Made by a program: the position numbers and the translations under genes. The notes below the pieces were generated by a model. That model was not told the DNA's origin and did no database searches. It worked only from the letters and a program-made list of their open reading frames with translations. Positions 21,571 through 31,495 of a stretch of 32,488 nt of DNA are shown piece after piece. The stretch is from Nitrosomonadales bacterium (GTDB lineage: Bacteria; Pseudomonadota; Gammaproteobacteria; Burkholderiales; Gallionellaceae), in the NCBI GenBank assembly GCA_947475825.1, contig CANJMS010000019.1, forward strand, positions 1-32,488, written 5' to 3'. Each line of letters opens with the position of its first letter. The stretch's first letter is position 1.

Positions 21571-21599
21571 TTCCCTTTCATAGATTATTTTGCTATAAT
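21571..21599 (+). promoter_or_regulatory. promoter of the rimP-nusA-infB operon
   Basis: Perfect -10 TATAAT (21594-21599) with a weak -35 TTCCCT (21571-21576) at 17 bases. RNA would start at about 21606, ahead of the terminator-like hairpin at 21620. Confidence 0.7.
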
Positions 21600-21619
21600 C
21601 CGCGCCGTTATATGTAGAT

Positions 21620-21638
21620 GGGCCTCGGCCCGTTTTTT
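21620..21638 (+). terminator. attenuator-like terminator in the rimP leader
   Basis: Stem GGGC/GCCC (21620-21623 and 21628-21631) with a CTCG loop, extendable to five pairs, then G and six T (21633-21638). It comes about 14 bases after the predicted RNA start and 20 bases before rimP. Its place makes it an attenuator of the whole operon. Confidence 0.7.
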
Positions 21639-21658
21639 ATTTGCGGATGTAAAAAATT

Positions 21659-22084
21659 ATGGATGTTGAGAAGTTGGTAGAAGCCACTGTAAGTGGCTTG
21701 GGCTTTGATCTGGTTGATCTGGAAATGTCTGGCAGAGGTTTGATGCGGATTTTTATGGATAAGCCAGGAGGCATTACGGTGGATGATTGTGAGCTGGTCA
21801 GCAAGCAGTTGACGCGATTATTTCTGGTCGAGGCGGTTGATTTTGATCGGTTGGAAGTTTCCTCTCCTGGCTTGGATAGGGTCATTAAAAAAGAAGCCGA
21901 TTTTGTGCGTTTTCGTGGTGAACAAGTGCAGTTAAAGGTGCGTGTGCCGCTGGCTGGACGTAGGAATTTCACCGGAATATTGGGCGATGTTCAGCATGGT
22001 GTTTTGCAGTTGGATGTGGATGGTAACCAAATATTGATCGAGCTTGCCAATTTGGATAAGGCGCGCTTGATTCCCAAGTTTTAA
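21659..22084 (+). CDS. rimP: ribosome maturation factor RimP
   Basis: Needed for 30S assembly; 141 residues. Family features: EATVSGLGFDLVDLEMSGRG, LMRIFMDKPGGITVDDCELV, then the strongly conserved YRLEVSSPGLDR-like FDRLEVSSPGLDR with the PGLDR motif near residue 73, and a C-terminal SH3-like domain (about 90-141). First gene of the rimP-nusA-infB block. The ATG at 21659 is preceded by an AT-rich leader rather than a clear Shine-Dalgarno. It is somewhat short (typical about 150) but complete. Confidence 0.95.
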   Translation: MDVEKLVEATVSGLGFDLVDLEMSGRGLMRIFMDKPGGITVDDCELVSKQLTRLFLVEAVDFDRLEVSSPGLDRVIKKEADFVRFRGEQVQLKVRVPLAGRRNFTGILGDVQHGVLQLDVDGNQILIELANLDKARLIPKF

Positions 22085-22134
22085 TATTGCATCCGCTTGC
22101 CTTGGGCAGGTCGTGAGCTTAGTTGGAGGCGGTG

Positions 22135-23607
22135 ATGAATCGTGAAGTTTTATTATTAGTAGATGCCTTAGCGCGTGAGAAAAACGTGGACAAGGAAATC
22201 GTGTTTGGCGCACTGGAATCTGCTTTGGCCTCAGCTACCAAGAAGCGGTTTTCAGAAGAATCAGACACGCGCGTTAGAATTGACCGGAATACTGGCGAGT
22301 ATCAATCGTATCGTTGTTGGGAGGTCATGGATGACGAGACATTTGAAACGCCCGACTTGCATATCAAGTTAAGTGAGGCGCAAAAGCGCAATCCAGAAAT
22401 TCAGATAGGTGAATTTATTGAAGAGCCGCTGGAGTCCATCGACTTTGGGCGCATCGGCGCGCAAGCTGCCAAGCAAGTTATTTTTCAGCGCATACGCGAT
22501 GCGGAGCGCGAGCAGATACTGCATGATTTCATGGAACGAAATGAACATCTGGTTTCTGGTACGGTGAAACGTTTAGAGCGCGGCAACGCCATTGTAGAGT
22601 TCGGTAAGATTGAAGCATTGTTACCGCGCGATCAGATGATCCCTAAGGAAAACATTCGATCGGGTGATCGCGTGCGCGCTTATTTTCTGCGTGTGGATCG
22701 CAGTGTGCGTGGCGCACAAATTATTTTGTCCCGCATTACGCCGGAATTTTTAGTTAAACTGTTTGAACTGGAAGTGCCCGAGATGGAAGAAGGGTTGCTG
22801 GAAATTGTCAGTGCCGCGCGCGATCCGGGCGTGCGTGCCAAAATTGCAGTGCGCTCGCATGATAAGCGTATTGATCCGATAGGCACTTGCGTCGGCATGC
22901 GTGGTTCGCGCGTGCAGGCGGTCACCAATGAGTTGGCGGGCGAGCGTGTAGATATTGTGATGTGGTCGGATGATCCTGCTACAGCCGTAATTAACGCTTT
23001 GGCTCCGGCGGATGTGACCAGCATTGTGGTCGATGAAGATAAGCATTGCATGGATGTGGTGGTCGAAGACGAAAATCTGGCACAGGCCATTGGCCGTAAT
23101 GGTCAGAATGTGCGCTTGGCCAGTGAATTGACCGGGTGGGAGCTCAACATCATGACCGTGGAGGAATCGGGTCAGAAGAATGAGAAGGAATTTTCCAAGG
23201 TGCGTGATTTGTTCATGAGCAAGTTGGACGTGGATGAAGAGGTGGCAGATATTCTGGTGCAGGAAGGATTTAACACGCTGGAAGAAGTGGCTTATGTGCC
23301 GCTGGAAGAGATGCTGGAAATTGAATCGCTGGATGAAGCAACGGTCAACGAATTACGCAGCCGCGCACGCAATGCTTTACTGATCGCTGCGATTGTAAGC
23401 GAAGAGCAGGTAGGGCATAACATCGAAGATTTGCTCAAGCTGGAAGGCATGGATGAAGAAACAGCGCGGGCTTTAGCCAGCAAGGGCGTGGGCACGCAGG
23501 ATCAGCTGGCTGACTTGGCTGAGGATGAGTTAGTTGAACTAACAGGGATGACTGCTGAACGTGCTAATCAATTGATTATGACGGCGCGAGCACCCTGGTT
23601 CGTTTGA
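22135..23607 (+). CDS. nusA: transcription elongation/antitermination factor NusA
   Basis: RNA polymerase-associated factor for pausing, termination and rRNA antitermination, 490 residues. Order: N-terminal polymerase-binding domain (about 1-130, [20 protein letters not shown]), S1 domain (about 135-200, [18 protein letters not shown]), KH1 and KH2 (about 230-345, [14 protein letters not shown] and [17 protein letters not shown]), and two acidic helix-hairpin repeats at the C-terminus (about 365-490), as in gammaproteobacteria and betaproteobacteria. ATG 22135 is chosen because GGAGGCG lies just before it; TTG 22123 would add four unsupported residues. Confidence 0.97.
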   Translation: MNREVLLLVDALAREKNVDKEIVFGALESALASATKKRFSEESDTRVRIDRNTGEYQSYRCWEVMDDETFETPDLHIKLSEAQKRNPEIQIGEFIEEPLESIDFGRIGAQAAKQVIFQRIRDAEREQILHDFMERNEHLVSGTVKRLERGNAIVEFGKIEALLPRDQMIPKENIRSGDRVRAYFLRVDRSVRGAQIILSRITPEFLVKLFELEVPEMEEGLLEIVSAARDPGVRAKIAVRSHDKRIDPIGTCVGMRGSRVQAVTNELAGERVDIVMWSDDPATAVINALAPADVTSIVVDEDKHCMDVVVEDENLAQAIGRNGQNVRLASELTGWELNIMTVEESGQKNEKEFSKVRDLFMSKLDVDEEVADILVQEGFNTLEEVAYVPLEEMLEIESLDEATVNELRSRARNALLIAAIVSEEQVGHNIEDLLKLEGMDEETARALASKGVGTQDQLADLAEDELVELTGMTAERANQLIMTARAPWFV

Positions 23608-23723
23608 TTTTTGGTTTGTTTGATCTTGAGTTTTATCTAGTATTGAGTTTTTTATCTGAGTATAAGTTTTTGTCAATATGTTGCAGGTATTGAGTGCGAT
23701 GAGTCTCCAATAGGGTGGTTGTG

Positions 23724-26372
23724 ATGGGAAAAATGAATGTAGCGCAGCTTGCAGGTGATCTGAATTTACCGGCAAAATTGTTACTTGAACAATTACAAGC
23801 AGCGGGTGTCTCCAAAAAGGGTGAAGCAGATCCCATTTCAGAGCAGGATAAGGCGCAATTATTGGAGCATTTGCGCATTTCTCACGGAATTGCGCCAGCG
23901 AGTAAGAAAATTACATTAACCCGTCGTGAAACCACTGAAATAAAGAAAGCTGATAGTACTGGCAAGCCGCGCACGATTCAGGTTGAAGTGCGCAAGAAGC
24001 GCACCATCGCACCGATTACACCCCCTGCCGAATTACCTGTTGAACAGATTGTAGTACCAGCTGTACCAGATGTTAACGCCGCATCAAAAGCTAAAATTTT
24101 AGCTGAAGAGGGGCTTGCCGCTCGCGAACTGGAAGCGCGTAGTCAGGCTGAGTTAGCAGCGCGACAGGCTGCCGAAGTGAAGGTTAAAGTTGCGAGAAGT
24201 AAACGACATGCCGCTCCGCCACCACCTCCAGTAGCAATTGTCGAGCCTGAGAAACCAGCCGCAGTGCTTGAAACACCTGCGCCAGTTGTTGTCGAGCCTG
24301 TTGTTGCCAAACCCAATTTGGCCGAGGGCACGTTGCACAGACCTGCGCCTCAAATCGGCGATAAGGTGATTAGACCTGCCCCTAAGAAGGTGGTCAAAAC
24401 TATTGTCTCAGAAAAAACTAAAGCCAAGACTGTTCACAAGGACGTGGCGCGGGGTGAGCCAGGACAAAAGAAACGTATCACCGCACCTTCTGACACCCGC
24501 TTGACAGGCTGGACTGGCAGTAGAGCGCGGGTTGGCCCTAGAAATCATGATAAACATGCTAAGCATGCAGAGGCTGCACAACACGCTTTCTCTCTGCCCA
24601 CAGAGCCGGTGGTGCATGAGGTAATCGTTCCGGAAAGCATCACTGTTGCCGAGCTAGCACAGAAAATGTCGCTTAAGGCGATTGAGGTAATCAAGGCACT
24701 GATGGGCTTGGGTTCGCTGGTGACGATTAACCAAGTGCTGGATCAGGAAACAGCAATGATTGTTGTGGAAGAGTTGGGGCATATTGCTAAGCCCGCTCTG
24801 GCAGACGATCCTGGCAGTTTTTTGACTGAGTTGGAAGGGCAGAAAAATGTTCCACTGGAGCCGCGCGCCCCTGTGGTTACGGTGATGGGACACGTTGATC
24901 ATGGTAAAACATCACTGCTGGATTTTGTTCGTCGTACCCGGGTAGCCAGTGGTGAAGCGGGTGGAATTACCCAACACATCGGCGCATATCATGTAAACAC
25001 GCCACGCGGCATGATTACCTTTTTGGATACGCCGGGTCACGAAGCGTTTACTGCCATGCGCGCACGCGGCGCACAAGTGACCGATATTGTTATTTTGGTC
25101 GTGGCAGCAGATGATGGTGTGATGCCGCAAACCAAAGAAGCCATTCACCATGCCAAGGCTGCGAATGTGCCGATTGTAGTGGCGATTACTAAAATTGATA
25201 AACAAGACGCGAACTCTGAGCGTGTCAGACAAGAACTGGTAGCAGAAGGGGTCGTGCCGGAAGACTGGGGCGGCGATACCATGTTTGTCGAGGTGTCGGC
25301 CAAGTCTGGTCAGGGTATTGATACGCTGCTGGAAAGTATTTTGCTACAAGCCGAAGTGCTGCAACTCACCGCACCTAAGCTGAGTTTGGCGAGAGGGATC
25401 GTTATTGAAGCTAGGCTGGATAAAGGTAAAGGACCTGTTGCTTCCATTTTAGTGCAATCTGGCACATTAAAGCGCGGCGATGCGATGTTGGTCGGCGCTG
25501 TATTTGGGCGGGTGCGCGCCATGCTGGATGAAAATGGCAATGCCATTGATGAGGCTGGCCCTTCTATCCCGGTTGAAATTCAGGGCTTATCAGCCGTGCC
25601 AGTGGCAGGCGAAAGCGTATTAATTTTGACTGATGAAAAGAAGGCGCGTGAAATTGCGCTATTCAGGCAAGGTAAATTCCGCGCGGTTAAATTGGCCAAG
25701 CAGCAAGCCGCTTCGCTGGAAAATATGTTCGAGCAAATGGCTGAGGGTGAAGTGCGAGTGCTTCCCCTGATTGTTAAAGCTGATGTGCAAGGTTCGTGTG
25801 AAGCTATCGCACATGCGCTGCAAAAACTTTCCACCGATGAGGTTAAGATTAATTTGATTCACAGCGCGGTTGGCGCAATCAGTGAATCGGATATTAATTT
25901 GGCCATCGCATCCAAGGCTATTGTGGTTGGATTTAACAGCCGTGCTGATGCTGCAGCACGCAAATTGGCGGAATCGGCTGGTGTGGATGTGCGTTACTAC
26001 AACATCATTTACCAAATGGTAGATGAAGTTAAAGCGGCTCTGTTTGGAATGCGCGCACCCGAGAAAAAAGAAGTCATTCTGGGCACAGTGGAAATTCGGC
26101 AGGTATTCGTTATATCCAAGATTGGCACGGTAGTAGGCTGCTATGTGACAGATGGTTTAATCAAGCGCAATTCACAAATTCGCGTATTGCGGAATAACGT
26201 AGTAATACATACGGGCGAATTGGATTCCTTGAAACGTTTTAAAGACGACGTGAAGGAAGTGCGTTCTAATTTTGAGTGCGGACTGTCATTGAAAAATTAC
26301 AACGATCTTGTAGTGGGGGATCATTTGGAAGCATTCGAGATTATAGAGGTAGCCCGAGCAATTAATGCTTAA
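23724..26372 (+). CDS. infB: translation initiation factor IF-2
   Basis: GTPase that brings initiator tRNA to the ribosome, 882 residues. It has an N-terminal IF2_N domain ([20 protein letters not shown]), a long Ala/Pro/Lys-rich linker (about 60-270), a second IF2_N, then the G domain: GHVDHGKTS (G1), [12 protein letters not shown] (G2), DTPGHEAF (G3), SAKSGQG (G5). The G4 motif reads TKID (residue 489 on) instead of the usual NKID, a notable change. Domains II-IV follow, ending in [22 protein letters not shown] 23724 is preferred (AGGGTGG upstream; matches the MAQTNVAQ-like starts); ATG 23733 is possible. Confidence 0.96.
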   Translation: MGKMNVAQLAGDLNLPAKLLLEQLQAAGVSKKGEADPISEQDKAQLLEHLRISHGIAPASKKITLTRRETTEIKKADSTGKPRTIQVEVRKKRTIAPITPPAELPVEQIVVPAVPDVNAASKAKILAEEGLAARELEARSQAELAARQAAEVKVKVARSKRHAAPPPPPVAIVEPEKPAAVLETPAPVVVEPVVAKPNLAEGTLHRPAPQIGDKVIRPAPKKVVKTIVSEKTKAKTVHKDVARGEPGQKKRITAPSDTRLTGWTGSRARVGPRNHDKHAKHAEAAQHAFSLPTEPVVHEVIVPESITVAELAQKMSLKAIEVIKALMGLGSLVTINQVLDQETAMIVVEELGHIAKPALADDPGSFLTELEGQKNVPLEPRAPVVTVMGHVDHGKTSLLDFVRRTRVASGEAGGITQHIGAYHVNTPRGMITFLDTPGHEAFTAMRARGAQVTDIVILVVAADDGVMPQTKEAIHHAKAANVPIVVAITKIDKQDANSERVRQELVAEGVVPEDWGGDTMFVEVSAKSGQGIDTLLESILLQAEVLQLTAPKLSLARGIVIEARLDKGKGPVASILVQSGTLKRGDAMLVGAVFGRVRAMLDENGNAIDEAGPSIPVEIQGLSAVPVAGESVLILTDEKKAREIALFRQGKFRAVKLAKQQAASLENMFEQMAEGEVRVLPLIVKADVQGSCEAIAHALQKLSTDEVKINLIHSAVGAISESDINLAIASKAIVVGFNSRADAAARKLAESAGVDVRYYNIIYQMVDEVKAALFGMRAPEKKEVILGTVEIRQVFVISKIGTVVGCYVTDGLIKRNSQIRVLRNNVVIHTGELDSLKRFKDDVKEVRSNFECGLSLKNYNDLVVGDHLEAFEIIEVARAINA

Positions 26373-26379
26373 GGGAAAT

Positions 26380-26775
26380 ATGCCCAAGGATTACAGCAGA
26401 GTAGATCGTGTGGCTAGCCAGATTCGGCGCGAGTTGGCAGAATTTATACGCTTGCAGGTAAATGATCCTAGAGTGCGCATGGTAACTTTGACCGACGTTG
26501 AAGTTGCCCGGGATTATTCCCACGCCAAGGTGTTTTATACCACGCTATCAGAATCAAAAATGGCAGAATCAAAAATGGCTGGAGACAATAAGCAAGTGCA
26601 GCAGGGTTTGGAGCGAGCGAGCGGATTTTTGCGTAGCCAACTGGCGCACAGTATGAAGTTGCGGATTACGCCGCAATTGCATTTTGTATATGACCCAACG
26701 GTTGCATCCGGTGCGCGTTTATCGCAACTGATCGATCAGGCTGTGGCCAGCGACCACAGGGATTCAGGTCAATAA
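26380..26775 (+). CDS. rbfA: ribosome-binding factor A
   Basis: Cold-shock 30S maturation factor with a KH-like fold, 131 residues. Starts MPKDYSRVDRVASQIRREL, with DPRVRMVTLTDVEVARDYSH and the C-terminal LRITPQLHFVYDPT, all diagnostic. I take ATG 26380 (AAGGGA ahead of it); ATG 26365 would overlap infB. In the middle it has a duplicated SESKMAESKMAG segment from a 15-bp tandem repeat (26551-26580), lengthening a surface loop. It overlaps truB by one base. Confidence 0.96.
   Translation: MPKDYSRVDRVASQIRRELAEFIRLQVNDPRVRMVTLTDVEVARDYSHAKVFYTTLSESKMAESKMAGDNKQVQQGLERASGFLRSQLAHSMKLRITPQLHFVYDPTVASGARLSQLIDQAVASDHRDSGQ
26551..26580. repeat. 15-bp tandem duplication inside rbfA
   Basis: GAATCAAAAATGGCA then GAATCAAAAATGGCT. 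The unit is five codons, so the frame is kept and the ESKMA segment is doubled. Confidence 0.92.
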
Positions 26776-27734
26776 TGGCGCATATCAAACGCCCCGTAAA
26801 CGGGATTTTATTATTTGATAAACCATTGACGCTTAGCTCCAATATTGCGCTGCAAAAAGTCAGGCGGCTGTTTCAAGCGGAAAAGGCCGGACATACCGGG
26901 ACGCTTGATCCATTAGCCACTGGGCTGTTGCCAATTTGTTTGGGTGAGGCCACGAAATTTACCAGCACCTTACTGGAAGCCGATAAAACATATCATGCCT
27001 TAGTGCGACTAGGACAAACCACCACCACGGGCGATGCTGAAGGTGAAATAGTGGAGACCTGCTTGCCGCATGTTCTTGACGAAATAAATATAGCGCAGGC
27101 GAGGGCGGTGCTGCAACGTTTTCTGGGAGATATTCAGCAAATCCCGCCGATGTACAGCGCACTCAAGCATCAAGGCAAGCCGTTATACGAATACATACGT
27201 AAAGGTGAAACAGTCGAACGTGCCAGCCGTAGCGTGACCATACATGAGCTGCGTATGGAACGATTTTCGAGCCATGAATTGGGATTCAGGGAGTTGGAAA
27301 TAAGTGTGCGCTGCAGCAAAGGTACTTATGTCCGCACCTTAGCTGAAGACATAGGGCGGGCTTTGGGCTGCGGCGCGCACTTGGGTGGATTGCGGCGCAC
27401 GGCCATTGGTCGCTTCCGCTTGCAGGGCGCGTATACGCTACAGCAATTAGAAGATATGACTGCCGCACAAAGAGATGCATGTTTGCTGCCCTCTGATAGT
27501 TTAATGTTGGGAATGCCCACGGTTGAGTTAGATGAGGGGCAGTTAATTCGCATTGCCCAAGGGCAAAGATTGGTTATAGACACAGCTTTGTTGGATGGCA
27601 GAGTTCGGCTATATGCGAGTGGGAGTTTTATCGGCGTAGCAGATCTGGATGGGCAAAATCTAGCACCTGTGCGGATACTCTCCAGCATTGCCAGAAGCGT
27701 TGCACAGATGGGAATGGAAGCAAATAGTAAATAG
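26775..27734 (+). CDS. truB: tRNA pseudouridine(55) synthase
   Basis: Makes pseudouridine 55 in the T loop of tRNAs, 319 residues. The catalytic aspartate is D45 in GHTGTLDPLATGLLPICLG. Other motifs: QIPPMYSALKHQGKPLYEYIRKG, and SVRCSKGTYVRTLAEDIG. The C-terminal part (about 250-319) has the PUA-like domain. ATG overlaps the rbfA stop by one base. It is followed by an intrinsic terminator. Confidence 0.97.
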   Translation: MAHIKRPVNGILLFDKPLTLSSNIALQKVRRLFQAEKAGHTGTLDPLATGLLPICLGEATKFTSTLLEADKTYHALVRLGQTTTTGDAEGEIVETCLPHVLDEINIAQARAVLQRFLGDIQQIPPMYSALKHQGKPLYEYIRKGETVERASRSVTIHELRMERFSSHELGFRELEISVRCSKGTYVRTLAEDIGRALGCGAHLGGLRRTAIGRFRLQGAYTLQQLEDMTAAQRDACLLPSDSLMLGMPTVELDEGQLIRIAQGQRLVIDTALLDGRVRLYASGSFIGVADLDGQNLAPVRILSSIARSVAQMGMEANSK

Positions 27735-27736
27735 AT

Positions 27737-27766
27737 TTGAGCAGTCGCCGCATTCAAGAGTAAAAT
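27737..27766 (+). promoter_or_regulatory. candidate rpsO promoter overlapping the truB terminator
   Basis: -35 TTGAGC (27737-27742), 18-base spacer, -10 TAAAAT (27761-27766). RNA would start at about 27773, 25 bases ahead of rpsO. The same bases form the first arm and loop of the terminator. Confidence 0.55.
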
Positions 27767-27778
27767 GCGGCATTTTTT
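27747..27778 (+). terminator. intrinsic terminator after truB
   Basis: Stem GCCGCATT (27747-27754) and AATGCGGC (27764-27771), nine-base loop, then A and six T (27773-27778). Confidence 0.88.
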
Positions 27779-27797
27779 AGTGAGTGGAGAATAAAAG

Positions 27798-28067
27798 ATG
27801 TCAATTACAGCCGCGCAAAAAGCGCAAATCATGACCGATTATCAGCGTGTTAAGGGTGATACTGGTTCCCCCGAAGTGCAGGTGGCATTGATGACTGCAC
27901 GGATCAATTATTTGACTGGGCATTTTAAAACCCACGTCAAAGATCATCATTCACGCCGCGGATTGTTGCGTTTGGTGAGTCGCCGTCGCAAGCTTTTGGA
28001 TTATCTCAAAAGCAAAAATCAGGAAGGCTATCAGTCATTGATAACTCGCCTTGAGTTGCGTAAATAA
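27798..28067 (+). CDS. rpsO: 30S ribosomal protein S15
   Basis: An 89-residue ribosomal protein: [60 protein letters not shown] and the LEYLK-type [16 protein letters not shown] ribosome site is present. Between truB and pnp, as in E. coli and most proteobacteria; S15 is known to control its own translation in other bacteria, but no structure is shown for it here. Confidence 0.98.
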   Translation: MSITAAQKAQIMTDYQRVKGDTGSPEVQVALMTARINYLTGHFKTHVKDHHSRRGLLRLVSRRRKLLDYLKSKNQEGYQSLITRLELRK

Positions 28068-28180
28068 AAATAATCTCGCGGATAAAAATGCTGCTAGTCG
28101 GCATTAAACCAACATTTATTTCACTTACTTATTTCATCAATGGGGCTGACGCACCCGAATAAAACAGAAAGAGGCCTGAG

Positions 28181-30289
28181 TTGAGTCACTACAAAAAAAC
28201 AATAGCGTACGGCAATCATCAACTCACTCTGGAAGCAGGGGAGATCGCGCGCCAGGCAAGTGGTGCAGTCATGGTGAGTCTTGATGATACAGTAGTACTG
28301 GTTACGGTTGTGGGCTGTAAATCAGCCAAGCCAGAGCAGGATTTTTTTCCGCTGACCGTGGATTATCAGGAGCGCACGTATGCTGCGGGTAAAATTCCCG
28401 GAGGGTTTTTCCGTCGCGAAGGTCGTCCGAGTGAGAAGGAAATTCTGACTTCACGACTGATTGATCGCCCATTGCGTCCGTTATTTCCAGAAGGCTTCTA
28501 CAACGAGGTACAAATAGTTGCAACGGTGATTTCTTCAGATAACCAAATTGATTCTGATATTCCTGCCCTGATAGGCGCATCGGCTGCACTGGCTATATCG
28601 GGTATTCCATTTGACGGTCCTATCAGCGCGGCGCGTGTCGGGTATGTAGATGGCGGCTATTTGTTGAACCCTACGATGGATCAACTGGCGCAATCAAAAT
28701 TGAATTTAGTTGTGGCTGCCACAGATAAAGCTGTGTTGATGGTGGAATCCGAAGCGCAGGAATTGCCGGAAGACATCATGTTGGGCGCGATCATGTTTGG
28801 TCATGAGCAAATGCAGGTGGTCATACAAGCGATCAATGAAATGGCTGATGCAGTAGGCGCGGATGCTTGGGACTGGGCACCTACAATTAAGGATGACGTG
28901 CTGATCGCTAAAATTGCTGAAATCGCAGAAGTTGAGTTGCAAGCCGCATACGCAGTGCGTCAAAAACAGGCGCGCACGGTTCAAGTCGATGCGCTTCGTG
29001 CCAAGGTAGTAGAAGCGTTGTTGTCCGCTGATCCTACTCTGCCCAAAAATCATTTGAATGATTTATTTGGCGCACTGGAGGCGAAAATTGTACGCGGTCA
29101 AATTCTCAGTGGCGAGCCGCGCATCGATGGTCGCGATACTCGCACAGTACGCCCGATTACAATACGCACAGGTGTTTTGCCGCGCACACACGGCTCAGCA
29201 TTGTTTACACGTGGAGAAACTCAGGCGCTGGTGGTAACCACGCTCGGTACGGCGCGTGACGCACAAAAAATTGATGCGTTGCAAGGTGAATATTCAGATC
29301 GTTTCATGCTGCATTACAATTTTCCGCCTTACTCCACAGGTGAAACAGGACGGGTCGGAACGCCTAAGCGCCGTGAAATTGGTCATGGATATTTGGCCAA
29401 ACGCGCATTGGCAGCATCATTGCCGAGCGAAGAAGATTTTAGTTACGCCATACGCATTGTTTCTGAAATTACAGAATCCAATGGCTCGAGCTCAATGGCC
29501 TCGGTGTGTGGTGGCAGCTTAGCCATGATGGATGCAGGCGTGCCAGTTAAAACGCATATTGCCGGTATTGCGATGGGTTTAATTAAAGATGGCAACCGCT
29601 TTGCAGTATTGACCGATATTCTGGGTGATGAAGATTATTTGGGCGACATGGATTTTAAAGTAGCAGGATCTGAGACTGGTATTACTGCGCTACAGATGGA
29701 CATCAAAATTAATGGTATTACTCGTGACATTATGAAAGCCGCACTTATTCAGGCACGCGAAGGCCGCATGCACATCCTGGGTATCATGAAAAAAGCCATG
29801 CCTACGGTACGTGCAGAAGTGTCGGCACATGCACCACGCATGATTAAGCTAAAAATTAATCCTGAAAAAATCCGCGATGTTATTGGTAAGGGCGGGGCAG
29901 TTATTCGCGCACTCACTGAAGAGACCGGCACGACTATTGATATTGATGACGATGGTAATGTAACGATTTCCAGTGTCAGTGCTGAAGGTGGGATGTTGGC
30001 TAAGAAACGCATCGAAGATATAGTTGCGGAAGTTGAAGTGGGCAAGACTTACGAAGGTTCGGTCATCAAGCTGTTAGATTTTGGTGCGATAGTGAATATC
30101 ATGCCGGGCAAAGATGGTTTGCTGCATATTTCGCAAATTTCCAACGAGCGCGTCAACGCAGTAACCGATGTCTTGAAAGAAGGCCAAGCTGTAAGAGTTA
30201 AAGTATTAGAGGCCGATGAAAAAGGTCGTTTGCGTTTGAGCATGAAGGCATTGATTGTGCAGGAGCCTTCTGTACCCGTAGCGGAGTAA
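28181..30289 (+). CDS. pnp: polyribonucleotide nucleotidyltransferase (PNPase)
   Basis: Phosphorolytic 3'-5' exonuclease of the RNA degradosome, 702 residues. Two RNase PH domains (about 10-145 and 325-460) are followed by the KH domain (GKGG in [20 protein letters not shown], about 553-600) and the S1 domain ([26 protein letters not shown], about 620-690). Start is TTG 28181: no ATG lies in frame near it, and an AGAGG site sits six bases before it. The 113-base gap after rpsO holds a weak five-base hairpin (AATGC/GCATT, 28087-28106), which may be the RNase III-type control leader seen in E. coli, but I cannot confirm that. Confidence 0.97.
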   Translation: MSHYKKTIAYGNHQLTLEAGEIARQASGAVMVSLDDTVVLVTVVGCKSAKPEQDFFPLTVDYQERTYAAGKIPGGFFRREGRPSEKEILTSRLIDRPLRPLFPEGFYNEVQIVATVISSDNQIDSDIPALIGASAALAISGIPFDGPISAARVGYVDGGYLLNPTMDQLAQSKLNLVVAATDKAVLMVESEAQELPEDIMLGAIMFGHEQMQVVIQAINEMADAVGADAWDWAPTIKDDVLIAKIAEIAEVELQAAYAVRQKQARTVQVDALRAKVVEALLSADPTLPKNHLNDLFGALEAKIVRGQILSGEPRIDGRDTRTVRPITIRTGVLPRTHGSALFTRGETQALVVTTLGTARDAQKIDALQGEYSDRFMLHYNFPPYSTGETGRVGTPKRREIGHGYLAKRALAASLPSEEDFSYAIRIVSEITESNGSSSMASVCGGSLAMMDAGVPVKTHIAGIAMGLIKDGNRFAVLTDILGDEDYLGDMDFKVAGSETGITALQMDIKINGITRDIMKAALIQAREGRMHILGIMKKAMPTVRAEVSAHAPRMIKLKINPEKIRDVIGKGGAVIRALTEETGTTIDIDDDGNVTISSVSAEGGMLAKKRIEDIVAEVEVGKTYEGSVIKLLDFGAIVNIMPGKDGLLHISQISNERVNAVTDVLKEGQAVRVKVLEADEKGRLRLSMKALIVQEPSVPVAE

Positions 30290-30325
30290 GATTATTGGCG
30301 GGAGCCGTAAGATTGATTGTTGTGC

Positions 30326-30353
30326 TTGACCTGACCTTGTTTCTCGCTATAAT
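30326..30353 (+). promoter_or_regulatory. strong sigma-70 promoter of the rpsF operon
   Basis: -35 TTGACC (30326-30331), 16-base spacer, -10 TATAAT (30348-30353). RNA would start at about 30360, which leaves a leader of about 104 bases before rpsF. Confidence 0.88.
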
Positions 30354-30368
30354 CGCGCCCCTGTAGGA

Positions 30369-30436
30369 TGCTACCAAATTTTATGTAGCAAATTTGGCAG
30401 CACCTCACCCTTGCTTCACCGTTTTTATATGACGGG
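30369..30436 (+). promoter_or_regulatory. structured leader of rpsF (possible S6:S18 control site)
   Basis: A long stem pairs TGCTACCAAATTT (30369-30381) with AAATTTGGCAGCA (30390-30402), 13 positions with one A-C mismatch, around an eight-base loop. GCTAC (30370-30374) can instead pair with GTAGC (30385-30389), so two exclusive folds exist. A second hairpin CCGT/ACGG (30419-30422 and 30432-30435) lies just before the GGGAGG. Bacterial rpsF leaders commonly bind the S6:S18 pair through a CCG motif, and a CCG is present here; binding is inferred. Confidence 0.5.
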
Positions 30437-30463
30437 AGGCTTTATTATCCACAAGGAGATTCA

Positions 30464-30868
30464 ATGCGGCATTATGAAATTGTATTTATAGTTCATCCTG
30501 ATCAAAGCGAGCAAGTTCCTGCAATGATAGAGCGCTATCGCGCCCTCGTGGTCGCCAAGAGTGGCATCATTCACCGCTTGGAAGACTGGGGTCGTCGGCA
30601 ACTGGCTTATCCCATCCAAAAAATTCACAAAGCACATTACGTCTTGATGAACATAGAGTGTGGCCAAGAAGCGCTGGACGAGCTGGAACATGCCTTCAGA
30701 TTTAATGATGCAGTGCTGCGTCATTTGACCATTAAAACCAAGGTCGCAGTGACTGCGCCTTCGGCTATGATGAGAGAAGAGAAATCACGTACCGTTGCTG
30801 CTCCGGCTGCTGCTGTTGAATCAGTATCGATACCGGATAGCACTTCAGCAGCAGATGCGGCTGCTTGA
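30464..30868 (+). CDS. rpsF: 30S ribosomal protein S6
   Basis: A 134-residue ribosomal protein that pairs with S18: [20 protein letters not shown], then [30 protein letters not shown] and the conserved [14 protein letters not shown]. The last 37 residues are a low-complexity Ala/Ser/Val tail, common in betaproteobacteria. AAGGAG ahead of ATG. It heads the rpsF-priB-rpsR-rplI set. Confidence 0.98.
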   Translation: MRHYEIVFIVHPDQSEQVPAMIERYRALVVAKSGIIHRLEDWGRRQLAYPIQKIHKAHYVLMNIECGQEALDELEHAFRFNDAVLRHLTIKTKVAVTAPSAMMREEKSRTVAAPAAAVESVSIPDSTSAADAAA

Positions 30869-30882
30869 TTGGGCCCAATTGA

Positions 30883-31191
30883 TTGATCCAAGCCAGTAAT
30901 CAGTTCGTAGTAAAGGGTGAAATTGTAGCGATAGATGAATTGCGTACCACCCCAGCGGGCATAGCGCGTGTGACATTAAAAATACGACACGCTTCAACCC
31001 AACAAGAGGTAGGTACTGCGAGACAAGTTCAATTCGAAATATCTGCGGTGGCATTTGACACAGTAGCTCAGCAGATCAGTCGAATGAACATTGGGCAGCG
31101 TGTGCTGGCACAGGGGTTTCTAGCACAACGCAGCTTACGCATCACGCAACTGATTCTGCACATTGAAAACATTACCCTAATAAAAATTTAG
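30883..31191 (+). CDS. priB: primosomal replication protein N (PriB)
   Basis: Single-strand DNA-binding OB-fold protein of the replication restart primosome, 102 residues. Features: NQFVVKGEIVAIDELRTTPAGIARVTLKIRH and VQFEISAVAFDTVAQQIS, GQRVLAQGFLAQRS. The only start candidate is TTG 30883, as TGA lies immediately before it in frame and no ATG is near; no clear ribosome site is seen, so coupling to rpsF, 14 bases upstream, is likely. Its place between rpsF and rpsR is the standard proteobacterial layout. Confidence 0.88.
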   Translation: MIQASNQFVVKGEIVAIDELRTTPAGIARVTLKIRHASTQQEVGTARQVQFEISAVAFDTVAQQISRMNIGQRVLAQGFLAQRSLRITQLILHIENITLIKI

Positions 31192-31212
31192 GGTAGAATT
31201 TTAGGAGTTAAT

Positions 31213-31485
31213 ATGGCTTATACATTTAAGAAAAAAGATGACAAAAAGGGCAACTCTTCCTCACGTCAATTATTTAAACGGCGCAAATTTTGCCGCTTCA
31301 CAGCCGATAAAATTGCAGAAGTGGACTACAAGGATTTGAACATTCTTAAAGAGTTTATCTCTGAGAATGGTCGCGTCATACCGGCACGAATTACGGGCAC
31401 TAAATCTCGTTTTCAACGGCAACTGAGTGTCGCAATCAAGCGCGCACGTTTTCTGGCGCTGATGCCTTACACTGATCTGCATTAA
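31213..31485 (+). CDS. rpsR: 30S ribosomal protein S18
   Basis: A 90-residue ribosomal protein: [20 protein letters not shown], then [47 protein letters not shown]-type sequence, of which the [13 protein letters not shown] core is diagnostic. An AGGAG site precedes the ATG. The usual fourth gene position after priB is kept. Confidence 0.98.
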   Translation: MAYTFKKKDDKKGNSSSRQLFKRRKFCRFTADKIAEVDYKDLNILKEFISENGRVIPARITGTKSRFQRQLSVAIKRARFLALMPYTDLH

Positions 31486-31495
31486 GGAGCGAGAC

